From: Parasphingopyxis sp. CP4
GTDB lineage: Bacteria > Pseudomonadota > Alphaproteobacteria > Sphingomonadales > Sphingomonadaceae
Direction of reading: 5' to 3'
Length of the DNA: 64,000 nucleotides
NCBI RefSeq assembly: GCF_013378055.1
Contig: NZ_CP051130.1
Span: 558,001-622,000, forward strand
Shown here: positions 60,947-64,000 of the stretch, piece by piece
Layout: every line of letters begins with the position of its first letter
How positions within the stretch are numbered: the stretch's first letter is position 1
Made by a program: the position numbers and the translations under genes
Notes under the pieces: model-generated
Told to the model about the DNA's origin: nothing
Database searches by the model: none
What the model saw: only the letters and a program-made list of their open reading frames with translations

Positions 60947-62179
60947 TTAAGAGGGCGGACGATCCAGGGGTCGGCCGCCCTTTATCGTATGGATGACCTT
61001 GCCTTGAACGGGCAGTGCGTCGAACGGCGTGTTTCCGGCACTTGCCGCCATTGAGTCGGTATCGACCCGCCATGGTGCGTCGGCATCGAAGACAACCAGA
61101 TCTGCCGGCGCGCCCTCGGTCAGATTTCCACCCTCAAGACCGAGCAGTTGTGCCGGATTGGCCGACAGCAACGCAAATAGCCGTGGCATGTCGATATGCC
61201 CGTCACGCACCAGGTTCAGCGAAAGGGCCAGCAAGGTCTCGGCTCCCGACATGCCAGATTCGGCATCGGCATAGGGAAGGCGTTTCGCTTCGGGACCTTG
61301 GGGATCATGGCCGGAACAGATGACGTCAATCGTGCCATCGGCCAAGGCCGTCAGACACGCGTCGCGATCCTCGGCACTGCGCAAGGGCGGCGACAATTTG
61401 GCGAATGTCCTATAGGCGCCGATATCGACATCGCAAAGCAACAGATGCCCGGGCGTAATCCCGCAGGTCACCCGAACGCCGCGCGCCTTGGCGGCACGTA
61501 TTAGGTCAAATCCGCGGGCTGTGGTCACGGTGCGAAAGTGGATATGGGCGCCCGCTTCCTCGGCCAGCAAGAGATCGCGGCTGATGGCGATCGCTTCGGA
61601 GATTGCGGATGCACTGGGCAGGCCGAGCCGGGTCGCCGTTTCGCCATGGGTGGCGACGGCGTCACCGGACAGGCCGGTATCTTCCGCATGCGCGATCACA
61701 ATAAGGTCGAGCGCGGCCGCATAACTCAGCACGCGCTGCATCGTGCTGCTGTTGGTAATCTGTCTGCGACCCGTCGAAATCGCGACTGCACCAGCGCGTT
61801 TCATCAAACCGAATTCACCGAGTTCTTCGCCACCCAGGCGCAGCGTGGCTGCGCCAATCGGATGGACCCAGAGATCGGGTTTGCCGGCTGCCGCAGCATG
61901 CTGGACCATTGCCGGTTCATCGATGACCGGGGACTGATCCGGCATCAGCGCGACGCGGGTAATGCCGCCAGCAATGCATGCAGGGATATCGACGTCGAAT
62001 GCGCCCAAGTCGATAATGCCCGGCGCAACATGGAGACCATTTGCATCAATTTGCTGAGCTTCTTTTCCGGCATCTGGAGTGATGTTGAGTCCGGTACAGG
62101 CGATGTCGCCTGGCTCTGCGTTTCCGCCAATCGGGTCTATGATTATGCCGCCGGTGATGGACAGTGCGGTCATGCCCAA
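60947..62179 (-). CDS. Dihydroorotase-like protein without metal ligands (PyrC homologue)
   Basis: A 410-residue amidohydrolase-fold protein, cotranscribed with pyrB (10-base overlap). The metal-binding HxH that normally follows GIID reads [11 protein letters not shown], the carboxylated Lys region is altered, and the late metal motif is [12 protein letters not shown]. It is therefore probably inactive as a dihydroorotase and likely serves as a structural partner of aspartate transcarbamoylase, as known for PyrC-like proteins in other bacteria. An active dihydroorotase would have to be encoded elsewhere. Confidence 0.85.
   Translation of the reverse strand: MGMTALSITGGIIIDPIGGNAEPGDIACTGLNITPDAGKEAQQIDANGLHVAPGIIDLGAFDVDIPACIAGGITRVALMPDQSPVIDEPAMVQHAAAAGKPDLWVHPIGAATLRLGGEELGEFGLMKRAGAVAISTGRRQITNSSTMQRVLSYAAALDLIVIAHAEDTGLSGDAVATHGETATRLGLPSASAISEAIAISRDLLLAEEAGAHIHFRTVTTARGFDLIRAAKARGVRVTCGITPGHLLLCDVDIGAYRTFAKLSPPLRSAEDRDACLTALADGTIDVICSGHDPQGPEAKRLPYADAESGMSGAETLLALSLNLVRDGHIDMPRLFALLSANPAQLLGLEGGNLTEGAPADLVVFDADAPWRVDTDSMAASAGNTPFDALPVQGKVIHTIKGGRPLDRPPS
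60953..60985 (+). terminator. Terminator of the parA cluster
   Basis: GGGCGG at 60953-60958 pairs with CCGCCC at 60975-60980, followed by TTTAT. It overlaps the end of the converging pyrC-like gene. Confidence 0.55.
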
Positions 62180-63159
62180 CCCTCCACGCCGCGTTGCTTG
62201 CGGGTCAGCACATCAAGACAGGCCATGCGGACAGCAACGCCCATTTCGACCTGTTCGGTAATCGCTGATCGCTCGAGATCGTCGGCAATGTCGCTCGCAA
62301 TCTCGATGCCGCGGTTCATCGGGCCCGGATGCATAACCAGTGCATTAGGCGCGGCGCGCTCAAGACGCTCCCGAGTCAGGCCGTAAAGGGCGAAATATTC
62401 GCGCGGTGAGGGGATGAAACCGCCGCGCATACGCTCATTTTGCAGCCGTAGCATCATTACCACATCGGCACCGGCAAGGCCGGCATCGAAATCGGTAAAG
62501 GGTGTGACGCCAAGACGCTCAATCGCGGGCGGCATAAGGGTTGGTGGCGCAATGACATTCACCTCGGCACCCAGCGCAGTCAGTGCGAGAATATTGGAGC
62601 GGGCAACGCGGCTGTGGAGGATGTCGCCGCAGATCGCTATCCGCAGCTTTTCGAACGATCCCCGGCGTCGACGGATTGTCAGCGCATCCAACAGCCCTTG
62701 GGTCGGGTGTTCGTGCCAACCATCTCCGGCATTGAGAACCGGACAATCCACCTTGTCGGCGATGAGCTGCACCGCACCGGATGCCTGATGCCGGATCACG
62801 ATGACATCGGCGCGCATCGCATTGAGCGTGACGGCCGTATCGATCAGCGTTTCGCCCTTTTTTACGCTCGATTGCGCAGCATTCATGTTCACAACATCGG
62901 CGCCCAGGCGTTTGCCAGCGACCTCGAACGACAGCAGCGTCCGAGTCGAGGCTTCGAAGAAGGCATTCATCTGCGTCAGCCCGGCAAGCCGATCATCATG
63001 CTTCGTTGATTGCCGATTGAGGTCCACCCATTGCTCGGCTTCGTCGAGAAGAAAGGTTATTTCCCAAGGCTGTAGACCGTAAATACCGGTGAGATGCCTG
63101 TGCGGGAACGGGTGCGCGCCTTCGGGAGTGGCCGCAGCAGTGGGAATCGCGTTTTGCAT
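62170..63159 (-). CDS. pyrB: Aspartate carbamoyltransferase catalytic subunit
   Basis: Condenses carbamoyl phosphate with aspartate, the second step of pyrimidine synthesis. 329 residues. Carbamoyl-phosphate site [13 protein letters not shown] (STRT near 73), IRHQASGA near 123 (replacing HPxxGA), [14 protein letters not shown] near 144, and the aspartate loop with [10 protein letters not shown] near 236. It leads the two-gene unit pyrB-pyrC-like. Confidence 0.95.
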   Translation of the reverse strand: MQNAIPTAAATPEGAHPFPHRHLTGIYGLQPWEITFLLDEAEQWVDLNRQSTKHDDRLAGLTQMNAFFEASTRTLLSFEVAGKRLGADVVNMNAAQSSVKKGETLIDTAVTLNAMRADVIVIRHQASGAVQLIADKVDCPVLNAGDGWHEHPTQGLLDALTIRRRRGSFEKLRIAICGDILHSRVARSNILALTALGAEVNVIAPPTLMPPAIERLGVTPFTDFDAGLAGADVVMMLRLQNERMRGGFIPSPREYFALYGLTRERLERAAPNALVMHPGPMNRGIEIASDIADDLERSAITEQVEMGVAVRMACLDVLTRKQRGVEGWA

Positions 63160-63315
63160 TAAAGGGGCCTCTTAGAGCGCCGATCGCCATGGGGCAACAT
63201 CGGTAGGGATTCCGGTGTGTTGCGGGGGACACGGTCAGATTTCGTCGTCCGCGATTTGCTTTGACCCCCTTGGAGGGTGTAATTTCAATCTGTTGAGGAT
63301 CAACGGGAGGAGAAC

Positions 63316-63729
63316 ATGAAGCGATTAATTGCGATTGCCGGCGTTATCGCGCTCGGCGCCTGCTCGGAAAGCGCACCGGCACCAGAGCCGGTCGAAGAAG
63401 CCGAAGCGGAAGAAGCTGCAACTGATTGGTCCGCTTGGGCCGGCAGCTATGACATCGCCTATGAAGACGGTTCGGCCTCAGTACTTACCGTCAGAGACAC
63501 CGGCACTTATGAAGTGGTGATTGGCGAAGACACCCTGACCGGTACCGTCGAAATGGGCGAAGGTGGCGAAATTTGCTACACCAATGACGATGGCGAAACG
63601 CCTACCCAATGCTGGACCAACAGCGAGGCCGCAGAAGATGGCAGCTGGACGTCGACCAGCGAGACTGGTGAAACCGTAACGGTCACCCGCATTGTTCCGG
63701 AAGTTCCAGGAGCAGACGAAGAAGCGTAA
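63316..63729 (+). CDS. Small acidic lipoprotein
   Basis: A 137-residue protein with lipobox GACS (MKRLIAIAGVIALGACSES), an acidic linker (EEAEAEEAA), and a small beta-rich domain (WAGSYDIAYEDGSASVLTVR, then GTVEMGEGGEICYTND). GGGAGGAG precedes ATG 63316. Two cysteines (EICYT, TQCWT) could pair. No family assigned. Confidence 0.7.
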   Translation: MKRLIAIAGVIALGACSESAPAPEPVEEAEAEEAATDWSAWAGSYDIAYEDGSASVLTVRDTGTYEVVIGEDTLTGTVEMGEGGEICYTNDDGETPTQCWTNSEAAEDGSWTSTSETGETVTVTRIVPEVPGADEEA

Positions 63730-63807
63730 ACGCCCCGATTGGCGTTATCTATCGGAGTGAATGGGTCGCAGCTGCGGTGACTATACCGCTTTTACTGCAA
63801 CGCTGCG

Positions 63808-64000
63808 CTAATGCGCCACGAGCGCGTCGATTGCCCCTTGCAGGATAAAGCCTGCAGCGGCGGCGTCGACGCGTTCGGCGCGCTTCTTGCGCGTCATATC
63901 GGCGTCGATCATCGCGCGCTCCACGGCCTGGGTCGACCAGCGCTCATCCCATAACAGGATCGGCAGCTCGAGCGCTTGATCCAGATTGCGCGCAAAGGCC
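63808..64000 (-). CDS. ruvX: Pre-16S rRNA nuclease / RuvX (YqgF), partial
   Basis: The last 63 codons only; the gene runs off the right edge. Readable: [21 protein letters not shown], then [22 protein letters not shown]. The DERWST and [11 protein letters not shown] segments are the characteristic end of the YqgF family, with the catalytic Asp in VDAAAA. Stop at 63810-63808. Confidence 0.85.
   Translation of the reverse strand, partial: AFARNLDQALELPILLWDERWSTQAVERAMIDADMTRKKRAERVDAAAAGFILQGAIDALVAH

Overview
The window reads as chromosome of an alphaproteobacterium, most likely a member of the Sphingomonadales. I infer this from gene families and gene order, not from a database search: serS-surE-nlpD, a DksA with a reduced zinc finger, DUF465 and DUF1465 proteins, mreBCD-mrdA-rodA, ilvB-ilvN-ilvC next to miaA/serB, a VPAP-type PEP-CTERM protein, and SPOR-domain proteins beside an orphan ParA. 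Both edges cut a gene: rimO at the left, a RuvX/YqgF gene at the right.

Layout. (1) 1-12.6 kb is core: rimO, a DUF1761 protein, an operon serS-surE-nlpD-K+ channel, a serine-rich sorted surface protein, dksA, two small DUF465 proteins, hsp20, DUF1465, a nitronate monooxygenase, a TauE/SafE exporter and a second small ion channel. (2) 12.6-37.8 kb is accessory DNA made of two tandem genomic islands at one tRNA-Lys(CTT) gene. The intact tRNA is at 37709-37784 (minus). Its 3' 45 bases are repeated exactly at 28849-28893 and 12641-12685. Just inside each repeat lies a P4-type tyrosine integrase followed by a small AlpA/excisionase-like protein. (3) 37.8-64 kb is core again: a glycosyltransferase, the elongasome operon mreB-mreC-mreD-mrdA-rodA, mutL, a MOSC protein, leuA with a leucine-rich leader peptide, a YHS lipoprotein, ilvB-ilvN-ilvC, miaA and serB (divergent, start codons sharing CATG), a Sel1/SPOR protein, parA with an acidic partner and a TPR/SPOR protein, then pyrB with a dihydroorotase-like protein lacking metal ligands.

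The most unusual feature is in the islands. Between 15.5 and 37.6 kb I find 23 copies of an element always 24 bases long, of the form GTCCGC-N12-GCGGAC. There are two N12 classes and both orientations, and I saw none in the roughly 38 kb of core on either side. Most intervals between neighbouring copies hold one gene (sometimes two), usually a secreted, lipoprotein or small membrane protein. One interval, bounded by two copies of the self-complementary class, holds a stand-alone FimB-sized tyrosine recombinase. A 509-bp block with one lipoprotein gene is duplicated, and both copies begin and end inside these elements. This resembles a gene-cassette array built on short palindromes. The longest interval holds an RHS protein with a variable tip, a likely immunity protein, and a decayed RHS remnant plus frameshifted ORF behind it.

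The core genes serve protein synthesis (serS, miaA, rimO, tRNA-Lys), rod-shape growth, mismatch repair, branched-chain amino acid synthesis, and serine and pyrimidine synthesis. Nothing in the islands looks like conjugation, phage structure or a known defence system, so they appear to be small integrative elements that rely on other functions for transfer.
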